Origin: an uncultured Flavobacterium sp.
GTDB taxonomy: Bacteria > Bacteroidota > Bacteroidia > Flavobacteriales > Flavobacteriaceae
DNA: 64,000 nucleotides
Assembly (NCBI RefSeq): GCF_963422545.1
Contig: NZ_OY730259.1
Coordinates: forward strand, 8,738-72,737
Direction: 5' to 3'
In this document: piece by piece, positions 1-9,146 of the stretch
Layout: every line of letters begins with the position of its first letter
How positions within the stretch are numbered: position 1 is the stretch's first letter
The notes under the pieces: model-generated
What the model was told of the DNA's origin: nothing
Databases searched by the model: none
Seen by the model: only the letters and a program-made list of their open reading frames with translations
Made by a program: the position numbers and the translations under genes

Positions 1-1
1 G

Positions 2-376
2 AAGAATGCTCCGGAAGGAACAAAAAGTTTTGCCATAACTATGTATGATCCTGACGCACCAACCGGAAGCGGATTCTGGCATTGGGTAGTATTTGATATT
101 CCTGCAAACGTGAACGAATTGGTGACCAATGCTGGAACTAAGAGTAATTTGATACCTAAAGGTGCTGTGCAAAGTATTACAGATTATGGAATTAAAGGAT
201 TTGGAGGACCTTGTCCGCCGGCAGGTCATGGATTTCACCAATACATTATAACGGTTTATGCCCTCAAAACAGATAAACTAGGAACGAACGAGAATACAAA
301 TCCTGCCGTAGTAGGCTTTAATCTTTGGAATCAAACATTAGCCAAAGCAAGTATTGTAGCGTATTACAAACGATAA
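2..376 (+). CDS. YbhB/YbcL (PEBP) family protein, 5' end outside window
   Basis: The reading frame is open from the first bases of the window (frame beginning at base 2) and ends at the TAA at 374-376. The gene is therefore truncated by the window edge, and the ATG at 41 is internal. The visible residues carry the phosphatidylethanolamine-binding protein signature: DPDAP followed by FWHWVVFDIP, and later GGPCPPAGHGFH, which forms the anion-binding pocket in this family. Bacterial YbhB/YbcL proteins have no settled biochemical role and are described as Raf-kinase-inhibitor-like. A perfect hairpin terminator follows, which separates the gene from the xylan region. There is no reason to link it to polysaccharide use. 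Confidence 0.85.
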   Translation, partial: KNAPEGTKSFAITMYDPDAPTGSGFWHWVVFDIPANVNELVTNAGTKSNLIPKGAVQSITDYGIKGFGGPCPPAGHGFHQYIITVYALKTDKLGTNENTNPAVVGFNLWNQTLAKASIVAYYKR

Positions 377-431
377 TAATAAAGTTTAAAGAATTGTAAT
401 TCAGTGTTTTAAATCTTTAATTTAGCCCTAT

Positions 432-468
432 AAAAAGCAGGATAATTTTAAAATTATCCTGCTTTTTT
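432..468 (+). terminator. Rho-independent terminator after PEBP gene
   Basis: An 18-bp perfect palindrome (432-449 with 450-467) starts with A5 and ends in a T run. It lies 55 bp after the PEBP stop codon and isolates the xylan locus from the upstream gene. The A/T-flanked symmetry would let it work in both directions. Confidence 0.8.
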
Positions 469-529
469 GTTTGTAAAATGAGTTTTTGCAAAAAAACAGG
501 TGTAAAATTTTTTTCTTAAATAACAATAT

Positions 530-551
530 TATATTTTTACGCAACCGATTG
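530..551 (+). promoter_or_regulatory. GH67-operon promoter -7 box with palindromic operator
   Basis: A TATATTTT box (530-537), close to the Bacteroidota -7 consensus TAnnTTTG, is followed within 4 bp by the palindrome CAACCGATTG (542-551, flanked G/C). No good -33 TTG is visible. The operator lies at the likely transcription start, the same arrangement as at 6500-6519, which suggests repression by promoter occlusion. The start codon of the GH67 gene is about 120 bp downstream. The rest of 377-674 is AT-rich, with no gene that I can see. Confidence 0.55.
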
Positions 552-674
552 CAGTTGTTGTTTTATTTGTGATAATGTATTATTTACTTTAAAATTTCAT
601 CAAATGCTTTCATTAAGCTGTAAAATACTGATTATTTCAAAATGAAAAATTTGAAGAATATAATTAAATAGTAG

Positions 675-2825
675 ATGACTTTATTAAGATATGTTTTCTG
701 GTTTCTTTTGGTTTCCTTTTCAGCTTCTGCTCAAAAGGATTATAAATTGTGGCTTCAATACAGTAAGGTTGCTAACGATGATTTAAGAGCAGAATATCTT
801 TCAAATATTCAAGGAATTGTTTCTTTGGGAAATTCTGAGACTGTAAAAATTGCCTGTTCTGAATTAGAATTAGGTTTGGGTGAGATGTTAGGAAAGAAAT
901 TTGAAAATAAGTCAATAATTACGGGAGATAATACAATTATTATTGGTTCTAAAGAATCGCTAGGTTCAGAATTTCAAAAAGAAATTGGAAATTTTGATCA
1001 GATTAATGAAGAAGGTTTTATTATAAAATCGATTTCATTAAAAAATAAAAAACAGATTGTCATTACAGGAAAAAAAGATATTGGTGTTTTATATGGTGTT
1101 TATAGTTTCTTAAGATTAATTCAGACTAATCAGCCGATTTCAAATTTAAATAGTATTGATTCGCCAAAAACAAATATCAGAATCTTAAATCATTGGGATA
1201 ATTTAGACCGAACTGTTGAACGCGGTTACGCCGGATTCTCTTTATGGAATTGGCAAAAATTACCAGATTTTATAGATCAGCGTTATATTGATTATGCCAG
1301 AGCCAATGCATCAATTGGGATTAACGGAACTGTTTTGACTAATGTAAATGCAAATGCTCTAATCTTAACACCTCAATATTTAGAGAAAGTTCAAGCTTTG
1401 GCTAATGTATACAGACCCTACGGAATAAAAGTATATTTAACTGCAAGATTTTCGGCACCAATTGAAATTGGAGGTTTAAAAACGGCCGACCCAAAAGATG
1501 CTGAAGTAATAAAGTGGTGGAAAAATAAAGCAGCTGAAATTTACAAGCAAATCCCTGATTTTGGAGGCTTTTTAGTGAAAGCAAATTCAGAAGGTCAGCC
1601 TGGGCCTCAAAATTACGGAAGAGACCACGTTGACGGAGCCAATATGCTGGCTGATGCTGTAGCACCTTTTGGGGGCATAATTATGTGGCGTGCATTTGTG
1701 TATTCAGAACATGACGCTAATGATCGTGCAAAACAAGCATACGCTGAATTTGTGCCTTACGACGGAAAATTTAGAGAAAATGTGATTGTTCAGGTAAAAA
1801 ATGGTCCAATCGATTTTCAGCCTCGTGAACCTTTTCATCCCATGTTTGGTGCGATGCAAAAAACACCTTTAATGATGGAGTTTCAAATCACACAGGAATA
1901 TCTGGGTTTTAGTTCTCATTTGGTTTATCTGCCCAAATTATTTCAGGAAGTTTTAGAGTCTGACACCTATCAAAAAGGGAAAGGTACTACGATTGCCAAA
2001 GTAATTGATGGTTCTTTGAGTCATACAAAACTTACCGGTATTGCGGGTGTTTCGAATATAGGAAATGATCTAAACTGGACCGGACATCCTTTTGCACAAG
2101 CGAATTGGTATGGCTTTGGAAGACTAGCCTGGAATCCTTATTTAGACTCAGAAACTATTGCTGATGAATGGTTGAGGTGTACATTTTCGAACGATGAAAA
2201 TTTCATAAAACCGGTTGCGGCTATGATGATTGAATCAAGAGAAGCAGTTGTAAATTACATGACGCCTTTGGGTTTGCATCACATTATGGATACAGGGCAT
2301 CATTATGGTCCGGGACCGTGGGTTTCTAATTTATGAAGACCGGAATGGAATCCGGTGTATTATCACAAAGCTGATAAAAACGGAATAGGTTTCGACCGTT
2401 CTAAAACGGGAACCAATGCCACAGCACAATATGCTCCTGAAATAGCGAAAATTTTTGATAATCCGGATACCTGTCCCGAGAAAGATTTATTGTGGTTTCA
2501 TCATGTTTCCTGGGATTATAAACTAAAAAATGGACAAACACTTTGGGATGGTCTGGCTTTAAAATATCAGGAAGGTGTAAATCAGGTAAAAGAAATGCAG
2601 AATACCTGGAACAAAACTGAAAAATATGTTGACAATGACCGTTTTAAGGAAGTCCAGATGTTATTAAAAATTCAGTATCAGGAAGCAAAGTGGTGGCGCG
2701 ATGCCTGCCTGCTTTATTTTCAGCAATATTCGGGTAAAGAATTGCCGGTTGGAGTAGAGAAGCCAAAACTGTCCTTAGACTATTTTAAATCATTAAAATT
2801 TCCTTTTGCACCAGGGAATGGATAG
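675..2825 (+). pseudogene. aguA: GH67 alpha-glucuronidase interrupted by in-frame TGA
   Basis: GH67 enzymes remove (4-O-methyl)glucuronic acid from the non-reducing ends of xylo-oligosaccharides. The frame opens with a signal peptide (MTLLRYVFWFLLVSFSASAQ) and contains the family blocks KANSEGQPGPQ (about residue 305, acid Glu) and DFQPREPFHP (about residues 380-387). It reaches GPGPWVSNL, then meets a TGA at 2334-2336. The same frame resumes at once with RPEWNPVYYHKADKNG, which continues the conserved GH67 C-terminal region, and ends at 2823-2825. The two parts together give the normal length of about 716 residues, with no frameshift. A single substitution, for example from a TCA serine codon, would explain it. 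It could also be a sequencing error. It is first in the GH67-SDR-uxuA-GH10 cluster. GH115 at 24681 may cover the lost activity. Confidence 0.85.
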
Positions 2826-2850
2826 GTAAATGAACTATTGAGTAATTGTA

Positions 2851-2971
2851 ACGCGGATGAGACGGATTCGCTATCGCGAAGACAAGGAAAAAAACGGATT
2901 TTTTCCAATAAAAAATAAAAAAATCTGTGTAAATCAGCGTTTTCGCGATAGCGAATCAGTTTAATCAGCGT
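2851..2971. repeat. Intergenic inverted repeat (GCGATAGCGA arms)
   Basis: A 16-bp perfect inverted repeat (2865-2880 with 2942-2957, core TTCGCGATAGCGAATC) extends outward as an imperfect match to 2851 and 2971. The spacer contains an ATCTGTGTAAATCAGCG block that resembles repeats at 3832-3979, 21389-21475 and 22774-22867. It fills the gap between GH67 and the SDR gene and looks like a dispersed non-coding flavobacterial repeat rather than a promoter. Confidence 0.6.
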
Positions 2972-2994
2972 CCGATAAATATATTTTAAAAAAC

Positions 2995-3732
2995 ATGAGC
3001 ACAAAAACAGCAATTGTAACCGGAGGAAATTCGGGTTTGGGTTTTGCAACAGCAAAAAAATTATGCGATAACGGAATCAAAACCTATATAATTGGAAGAA
3101 CAAAAGAAAAAACACAAGAAGCTTGCAAAGAAATTGGACCCAATGCAATTCCTGTGCTTTTTGATCTTAATAATATTGATGGAATTGCAGAAATGATCGA
3201 GAATCTGACCAGAGAAAATCCGATTGATATTTTGGTAAATAATGCAGGAATCAATCTGAAAAAGGAATTTTTAGAAGTTACTGATGAAGATTTTTTATCA
3301 GTAATTCATACCAATTTGTTAAGTGTTTTTGCCGTTAGTAAAGCTGTTGTAAAAAATATGAAAGAAAATGGCGGTGGAAGTATTATTAACATTAGTTCAA
3401 TGGCTTCACAATACGGAATTCCGAAAGTAATAGCATATTCTGCCAGTAAAGGAGCAATTGAATCCATGACACGTGCAATGGCAGTAGAATTGGCGCCAGT
3501 TGGGATTCGGGTAAATTGTATCGCACCGGGTTTTATTAAAACAAAAATGTCAGAGAAAGCTTTGGACAATGATCCGGAAAGAAAAAACAAGGTACTTTCG
3601 AGAACACCGATGGGTGTTTTAGGGGAACCATCAGATATTGCAGATGCGGTGTATTATTTCGCCTTGAGCGAATCAAAATATACAACCGGAACCATTTTGC
3701 CAGTTGATGGAGGAAATAGTATTGGTTTTTAA
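2995..3732 (+). CDS. SDR-family oxidoreductase, probable D-fructuronate reductase
   Basis: This 245-residue short-chain dehydrogenase/reductase has the full set of family motifs. They are the Rossmann glycine motif TGGNSGLG (residues 9-16), NNAG (about 82-85), the catalytic Ser in NISSMAS and the YSASK catalytic pair (about 147-151). PG and the C-terminal VDGG follow. There is no signal peptide, so it is cytoplasmic. The family alone does not give the substrate. Its place between a GH67 alpha-glucuronidase and mannonate dehydratase (uxuA) points to reduction of D-fructuronate to D-mannonate, the step just before UxuA. That would be an SDR-type replacement for classical UxuB. The substrate is inferred from context. 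Confidence 0.8.
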   Translation: MSTKTAIVTGGNSGLGFATAKKLCDNGIKTYIIGRTKEKTQEACKEIGPNAIPVLFDLNNIDGIAEMIENLTRENPIDILVNNAGINLKKEFLEVTDEDFLSVIHTNLLSVFAVSKAVVKNMKENGGGSIINISSMASQYGIPKVIAYSASKGAIESMTRAMAVELAPVGIRVNCIAPGFIKTKMSEKALDNDPERKNKVLSRTPMGVLGEPSDIADAVYYFALSESKYTTGTILPVDGGNSIGF

Positions 3733-3831
3733 ATCAAAGCCACAGATTTTAAGAAAGAGGTTTTCGGACTTTGACACCCGAGCGATAGCGAACGGACGAA
3801 GTAAATAGTTGCTAACTTAAATTGCCTATAG

Positions 3832-3979
3832 AGGAACGCGGATTAAACGGATTTTTCATCTATTATTTTTAAAATCCGTATCATCTGCGTTCCTTTCGCA
3901 AAGAGTTAGATAGAATTAAAGGATTATAAAGATTAAAAAATAAAATCTGCTTAATCTGCGTGAAAAAATAGCTAACACA
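3832..3979. repeat. Intergenic repeat: inverted repeat plus AATCTGCTTAATCTGCG block
   Basis: The left part is an imperfect inverted repeat (3832-3854 with 3871-3893, core GGAACGCGGATTAAACGG). The right part (3905-3979) contains AATTAAAGGATT and AAAATCTGCTTAATCTGCG. The same right part recurs at 21389-21475 and, shortened, at 22774-22867, each time followed by similar AT-rich sequence. It fills most of the 309-bp gap before uxuA. I see no gene here. Confidence 0.6.
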
Positions 3980-4041
3980 TTATATTTAATTTGGAAATCA
4001 ACACAGAATCTATGTTTAAATAATTCTAATAGTAGTTTAGT

Positions 4042-5223
4042 ATGATAAAAATGCAGCAAACCATGCGTTGGTTTGGTCCTCAGGATAATGTGACTTTAAA
4101 AGATATCAAGCAAGCCGGAGCAGCAGGAATTGTGACGGCTTTGCATCATATTCCTGTTGGAGAAATCTGGACAATTGATCAAATTGAAGAAAGGAAACAA
4201 ATGATTATCGAAGGCGGATTAGAGTGGTTGGTTGTAGAAAGCTTGCCTGTTCATGAAGAAATAAAACGCGCCACCGGAAACTATTTGCAATACATTGAAA
4301 ACTATAAAATTAGCATCAAAAATCTTTCAGAGTGCGGCATTAAAATCATCACTTATAATTTTATGCCGGTTTTAGACTGGGTTAGAACAGATCACAATTT
4401 TGTCAATGAAGATGGAAGTAAGGCTTTGTTATATAATCAGGAAGCCTTTACTTATTTTGATGTTTTTTTGTTAAAAAGACCCAATTCAGAAAATGATTAT
4501 TCTGAAACCGAAAAAGAAAAAGCGCTACAATTTGGTAATAAACTTTCGCAAGAAGAAAAAGAATTACTTTTTAAAAATGTGTTATTAGGATTGCCGGGCA
4601 GTAAAATCAATTTTACAGCTCAGGAAATTCTTTCACTATTAGATAATTACGCTGAAATTACTAATGAGAAATTAAGAGAAAACCTGATTTATTTCTTATC
4701 AGAAGTAGCTCCAGTGGCTGCTGAATGTGATTCAAAATTAGCCATACATCCTGATGATCCGCCATTTTCGGTTTTAGGTTTGCCCAGAATTGTTTCTACC
4801 GAAGATGATATCAAAAAAATATTGTTTGCAGTTCCTTTAAATTCGAATGGATTGTGTTATTGTACAGGCTCGTTGGGAGCAGATCCGAAAAATAATCTGG
4901 AAAGAATTATTGATGATTGGGGAGACAGAATTCACTTTTTACATCTTCGAAATACCTTCCGCGAAAGCGAAACTATTTTCAGGGAATCAGAACATTTGAT
5001 GGGTGATACAAAAATGGAAAGCATTGTCGAAAAAATTCTTTTACTAATGAATTCCAGAAAAGTAAGTTTGCCTATGCGTCCTGATCATGGATTTTTGCAT
5101 GACGTTGACAAAGAAAAAGAAACCTATCCGGGATATTCTTTAGTGGGAAGATTAAAAGGTCTTGCCGAACTCCGGGGATTGGAAATGGGAATCGCTTATA
5201 AGCTTGAAAACAATATTTTTTGA
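4042..5223 (+). CDS. uxuA: Mannonate dehydratase
   Basis: UxuA dehydrates D-mannonate to 2-keto-3-deoxy-D-gluconate in the glucuronate pathway. The protein has 393 residues, the usual length, and typical blocks near the N-terminus (QTMRWFGP, then AGAAGIVTALHHIPVGEIW). Later blocks are AIHPDDPPFSVLGLPRI, the conserved Cys in LCYCTGSLG, HLRN and MRPDHG. There is no signal peptide. The listed start is the longest; an ATG at 4051 (MQQTMRW) lines up better with the E. coli protein start and is equally likely. It lies between the SDR gene and a GH10 xylanase, so uronate released from glucuronoxylan is the expected source of its substrate. Glucuronate isomerase is not in this window. Confidence 0.95.
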   Translation: MIKMQQTMRWFGPQDNVTLKDIKQAGAAGIVTALHHIPVGEIWTIDQIEERKQMIIEGGLEWLVVESLPVHEEIKRATGNYLQYIENYKISIKNLSECGIKIITYNFMPVLDWVRTDHNFVNEDGSKALLYNQEAFTYFDVFLLKRPNSENDYSETEKEKALQFGNKLSQEEKELLFKNVLLGLPGSKINFTAQEILSLLDNYAEITNEKLRENLIYFLSEVAPVAAECDSKLAIHPDDPPFSVLGLPRIVSTEDDIKKILFAVPLNSNGLCYCTGSLGADPKNNLERIIDDWGDRIHFLHLRNTFRESETIFRESEHLMGDTKMESIVEKILLLMNSRKVSLPMRPDHGFLHDVDKEKETYPGYSLVGRLKGLAELRGLEMGIAYKLENNIF

Positions 5224-5274
5224 AATTTTAAAAACTCAGGAATAAAATTAACTACTAACCTTAAACCAATAAAA

Positions 5275-6390
5275 ATGAGATTAATTAATCGCTATTTACC
5301 GCTCTTGTCTCTTATAATTTTAAGCAGCTGTAATGTGAAAAAAGAAAAAACTGCTATTTCATTAAAAGACAGTTATAAAAATGATTTTTATATAGGAACT
5401 GCCTTGAGTGCAGATCAAATTGAAGAAAAAAACGCCAAAGAAGATTCGTTAATAAAAAAGGAGTTTAATGCTATAACAGCCGAGAATATCATGAAATCGA
5501 TGTTTGTACATCCTTTTAAAGACAAATATGATTTTACCCTGACGGATAAATTTATTGCCTATGGCGAAAAAAACAAGATGTTTATTCATGGTCACACTTT
5601 AATTTGGCACAGCCAGCTGGCGCCTTGGATGCAAAAAATTAAAGACAGCACAGAAATGAAAGCTTTTATGAAAGATCATATCACTACAATTGTTTCTAAA
5701 TACAAAGGCAGAGTTGATTCCTGGGATGTGGTCAATGAAGCTTTGAACGAGGACGGGACTTTAAGAAAATCGATTTTTTTAAATACGCTTGGAGACAGAT
5801 ATCTTGTAGACGCTTTTAAGTGGGCTGCAGCTGCTGATCCAAAAGTAGATTTGTATTATAATGATTATAATAATGAAGAGCCGGCCAAAAGAGCCGGAAA
5901 TATTGCTTTAATCAAAAAGATCAAGGCAGCAGGAGGAAAAATTGATGGTGTGGGTATTCAGGCACATTGGAAATTGCAGCATCCATCATTAGAAGAAATT
6001 GAGAAAAGTATTTTAGAATATTCTGCCCTTGGTGTAAAAGTAGCTTTTACTGAACTTGATATTTCTGTACTGCCAAATCCACGAGATTTAAATGGTGCCG
6101 ATGTAAATCAGAATTTTGAAGCAAATGCTAAAATGAATCCTTATCCTAAAACACTTCCGGATTCTGTACAGGTAAAACTTGCTGACCGTTACGCCGCAAT
6201 TTTTAAATTATTTTTAAAGCATAAAGATAAAATTAGCCGTGTAACATTTTGGGGAGTTCATGATGGACAGTCGTGGTTAAATGACTGGCCTATAAAAGGC
6301 AGGACAAATTACCCATTGTTATTTGATAAAGACTTAAAGCATAAAAAAGCTTATGACAGTGTAATTAAATTAAAAGATACAAAACAATAA
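5275..6390 (+). CDS. GH10 endo-beta-1,4-xylanase, lipoprotein
   Basis: The 371-residue protein starts with a lipoprotein signal ending in the lipobox LSSC (Cys about residue 19), so it is membrane anchored. The GH10 domain fills the rest. Visible signatures are HGHTLIWHSQLAPW, the acid/base Glu in WDVVNEAL (about residue 155) and the nucleophile Glu in FTELDIS (about residue 261). WGVHDGQSWLNDWP lies near the end. There is no binding module. GH10 enzymes cut the xylan backbone and tolerate short substituted oligosaccharides. With GH67 and UxuA upstream it probably acts on glucuronoxylo-oligosaccharides. A second GH10 with an FN3 domain is at 55206-56597. Confidence 0.95.
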   Translation: MRLINRYLPLLSLIILSSCNVKKEKTAISLKDSYKNDFYIGTALSADQIEEKNAKEDSLIKKEFNAITAENIMKSMFVHPFKDKYDFTLTDKFIAYGEKNKMFIHGHTLIWHSQLAPWMQKIKDSTEMKAFMKDHITTIVSKYKGRVDSWDVVNEALNEDGTLRKSIFLNTLGDRYLVDAFKWAAAADPKVDLYYNDYNNEEPAKRAGNIALIKKIKAAGGKIDGVGIQAHWKLQHPSLEEIEKSILEYSALGVKVAFTELDISVLPNPRDLNGADVNQNFEANAKMNPYPKTLPDSVQVKLADRYAAIFKLFLKHKDKISRVTFWGVHDGQSWLNDWPIKGRTNYPLLFDKDLKHKKAYDSVIKLKDTKQ

Positions 6391-6477
6391 AAATTGCCCT
6401 TAAAAAACATTTTTTCTTGCAGAGTACACAACCGAATGTGCCTTTTATTTTATTTACTGAAATAATGTAAAATGAAC

Positions 6478-6519
6478 TTGTGTGTTCTGTTTTTTTATAT
6501 AAATTTACACAACCGATTG
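6478..6519 (+). promoter_or_regulatory. Symporter/xyl operon promoter with operator at start site
   Basis: A -33 TTG (6478-6480) lies 19 bp before TAAATTTA (6500-6507), a good match to the Bacteroidota promoter. The palindrome CAACCGATTG (6510-6519, flanked A/T) begins 3 bp after the -7 box and so covers the transcription start. A degenerate copy, CAACCGAATG, is at 6429-6438. The first downstream gene starts at 6612. The arrangement suggests repression relieved by a xylan-derived sugar. Confidence 0.65.
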
Positions 6520-6611
6520 TTTTATTAATTGTTTGCTTTACAAAACCAAATAACTAAACGAAATCTTAGAAAAATAAAATTTGATTTCGTACCAAATTAA
6601 CCACATAAATA

Positions 6612-8045
6612 ATGAATTACATTTCACAAAAATTATCCATTAAAGAAAAAATAGGGTATAGCTTAGGAGATCTTGCTGCAAATTTAGTTTTCCAGACTTT
6701 AATGACCTACCTGGCATATTTTTATACTGATATTTATGGATTATCACCTACAGATTCTTCGATCATTATGCTTGTTGTGGGATTAGTGGCGGCTTTTATT
6801 TTTAATCCTATTATAGGTGTATTAGCAGACAGAACCATTACAAAATGGGGAAAATTTAGACCATGGATTTTAATAACTGCCATACCTTTAGGTGTCATTG
6901 CATTATTAGCTTTTTCCACACCTAATTTCTCTTATCATGGAAAAGTAATTTATGCCGTTGCAACCTATACTTTATTACTACTGTTTTATGCCAGCAATAA
7001 TTTGCCCTATTCAGCTTTGAGTGGTGTTATTACAGGCGACATGAAAGAAAGAAATAGTCTGTCGTCCTATCGTTTTGTGGCCGTTATGTTTGCACAATTC
7101 TTCGTTCAGGTTTTTATGCTGGGAATTATTAAAAGTGCCGGAAATGGAGACAAAGCTATAGGTATTGAAAAAGTAATGACCGTTTTGGCTATTATTGGTA
7201 CAATCATGCTGCTGATCACATTTTTAACAACAAAAGAGCGTATTATTCCAAAACCGGAACAAAAATCCAGTGTCCGTGAAGACCTAAGCGATTTAATGAA
7301 AAACAAGCCTTGGCTGATTATGTTAAGTCTTACAACGCTGGTATTCATTACTTTGTCAATGAAAGGAGGTTCTTATGTGTATTATTTTGAAAATTATGTC
7401 AATAAAGAACAATTGGCACTTTTTATACAACCAATTTTAGATGTATTGTCAAAAATAGGATTGAATTATTTTGGAAATGATCCCGTTTCTGCAGGTTTTG
7501 GGTTATTTAATGCGGGCGGAATTATCTTTATGATTGTCGGAATTACTTTGTCGAAAAGCTTGGCTGATAAATACGGTAAGAGAAATATATTCGGTTTGTT
7601 TTTATTCATTTCGACCTTATTTGTTCTCGCCTTTTATTTCTTTCCGCCAACGGCCATTGGCTTCATATTTTTCTCCCAGATTTTACATGGATTTTTCTAC
7701 GGAATCACAATTCCGCTTTTGTGGGCAATGATTGCTGATGTTGCTGATTACTCAGAATGGCTGAATAACCGCCGTGCTACAGCAATTATTTTTTCGGCTA
7801 TGATGGTAGGTTTAAAAGCAGGTTTAAGTATTGGAGGTTCATTGACAACCCTGTTTTTAGGCTATTTTCACTATGTGCCAAATTCACCAACCCAAACAGA
7901 TTTTGCTGTAAACGGAATCAAATTATTGGTCAGTATTTTTCCTGCAATACCGTTTTTAACGGGCGTTACGCTATTATTTTTCTATAAAATAGATAAAAAA
8001 ATGGAAGTACAAATAGAGACCGATTTAAAAGAAAAAAGAACTTAA
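6612..8045 (+). CDS. GPH-family sugar:cation symporter (MFS), xyloside transporter candidate
   Basis: This 477-residue integral inner-membrane protein has about twelve hydrophobic segments and belongs to the glycoside-pentoside-hexuronide (MelB/XynP-like) family. Family marks include EKIGYSLGDLAANL at the N-terminus, ADRTITKWGKFRPWI after the second helix pair, GDMKERNSLSSYRF in the middle and ADVADYSEW with NNRRATA near the C-terminus. It leads the block GH43-Nudix regulator-xylB-xylA. Import of xylose or short xylo-oligosaccharides, followed by cytoplasmic GH43 cleavage, is therefore the likely role. A close paralogue on the minus strand is at 42923-44389. The substrate is inferred. Confidence 0.88.
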   Translation: MNYISQKLSIKEKIGYSLGDLAANLVFQTLMTYLAYFYTDIYGLSPTDSSIIMLVVGLVAAFIFNPIIGVLADRTITKWGKFRPWILITAIPLGVIALLAFSTPNFSYHGKVIYAVATYTLLLLFYASNNLPYSALSGVITGDMKERNSLSSYRFVAVMFAQFFVQVFMLGIIKSAGNGDKAIGIEKVMTVLAIIGTIMLLITFLTTKERIIPKPEQKSSVREDLSDLMKNKPWLIMLSLTTLVFITLSMKGGSYVYYFENYVNKEQLALFIQPILDVLSKIGLNYFGNDPVSAGFGLFNAGGIIFMIVGITLSKSLADKYGKRNIFGLFLFISTLFVLAFYFFPPTAIGFIFFSQILHGFFYGITIPLLWAMIADVADYSEWLNNRRATAIIFSAMMVGLKAGLSIGGSLTTLFLGYFHYVPNSPTQTDFAVNGIKLLVSIFPAIPFLTGVTLLFFYKIDKKMEVQIETDLKEKRT

Positions 8046-8074
8046 TTATTTTATATAAAACAAAAACACGACTA

Positions 8075-9109
8075 ATGCCAGAAGATAGTATTGAAGAAAT
8101 TAATTTCGATCAAATTAATAAAAAAGCAATTTCGCAACCCTTGGTATCCCATATTTATACCGCCGATCCATCGGCGCACGTATTTAATGGTAAAATTTAT
8201 ATTTATCCTTCGCACGATATAGATGCCGGTATTCCTTTTAATGATAATGGAGATCATTTTGGTATGGAAGATTACCATGTATTTTCAATGGAAAACATCA
8301 ATTCTGAAGCTGTAGATAATGGCCTTGCGTTACATGTTGATGATGTAGCCTGGGCAGAAAAACAAATGTGGGCTCCTGATGCAGCTTGTAAAAATGGGAA
8401 ATATTACTTGTATTTTCCAGCCAAACGTTCGAACGGAATCTTTCAGATAGGAGTTGCTGTAAGTGATTCTCCGGTTGGTCCATTTTTGCCGCAACCTGAA
8501 GCTATTAAAGGAAGTTATAGCATTGATCCGGCTGTTTTTGAAGATACAGACGGAAAATATTATATTTATTTTGGAGGTATTTGGGGCGGACAGCTTCAAA
8601 AATACCGAAATAATAATTATGGTCAGGATTATGAAGAACCTTTGGATAATGAAACTGCTTTAGGCCCTTTAGTGGCTTTGCTTAGTGATGATATGCTGGA
8701 ATTTGCTGAAGCTCCAAAAGAAATTAAAATTTTGGATGAAGAAGGAAAAGTCCTTTTGGCAGGAGATAATGACAGACGTTTTTTTGAGGCGTCCTGGGTG
8801 CATAAATACAACGGAAAATATTATTTTTCATACTCTACCGGTGACACTCATTTTATTTGTTATGCAATAGGCGATAATCCATACGGGCCTTTTACCTATC
8901 AGGGCCGAATCCTGAATCCTGTTGTAGGCTGGACTTCACATCATTCTATTTGCAAGGTTGATAAGGACTGGTATTTATTTTATCACGATTCAAGTTTATC
9001 AAAAGGAATAACGCATTTGCGAAGTATGAAAGTGACAAAAATAGATTATCTCGAAGATGGTTCAATCATTACAATAGATCCTTATGATATTAAAAAATCA
9101 GCAGATTAA
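8075..9109 (+). CDS. Cytoplasmic GH43 beta-xylosidase/alpha-L-arabinofuranosidase
   Basis: This is a 344-residue single-domain five-bladed propeller enzyme without a signal peptide, so probably cytoplasmic. The three GH43 carboxylates are visible: Asp in YTADPSAHV (about residue 31), Asp in SIDPAVFED (about 150) and Glu in FFEASWVHK (about 238). It starts 29 bp after the symporter gene and precedes the regulator and xylBA. The simplest reading is hydrolysis of imported xylobiose or arabinoxylo-oligosaccharides to feed XylA. It resembles the GH43_1-type enzymes of Bacteroidetes, but the subfamily is not certain from reading alone. Confidence 0.88.
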   Translation: MPEDSIEEINFDQINKKAISQPLVSHIYTADPSAHVFNGKIYIYPSHDIDAGIPFNDNGDHFGMEDYHVFSMENINSEAVDNGLALHVDDVAWAEKQMWAPDAACKNGKYYLYFPAKRSNGIFQIGVAVSDSPVGPFLPQPEAIKGSYSIDPAVFEDTDGKYYIYFGGIWGGQLQKYRNNNYGQDYEEPLDNETALGPLVALLSDDMLEFAEAPKEIKILDEEGKVLLAGDNDRRFFEASWVHKYNGKYYFSYSTGDTHFICYAIGDNPYGPFTYQGRILNPVVGWTSHHSICKVDKDWYLFYHDSSLSKGITHLRSMKVTKIDYLEDGSIITIDPYDIKKSAD

Positions 9110-9146
9110 AGTTGACGAAAAGTAATAGGTTTAAATTTTATTTTCT

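Noticed and set aside
2334..2336. TGA as selenocysteine codon
   Set aside because: GH67 enzymes have no selenocysteine at this position, the site is not catalytic, and no convincing recoding hairpin is visible after it.
2355..2825. Separate 156-residue gene after GH67
   Set aside because: It is in the same frame as the preceding GH67 frame and encodes the missing GH67 C-terminal region, so it is the rest of the interrupted gene.
6429..6438. CAACCGAATG as an independent operator
   Set aside because: It has one intact half only; it is mentioned with the 6510 site but not counted as a regulon site.
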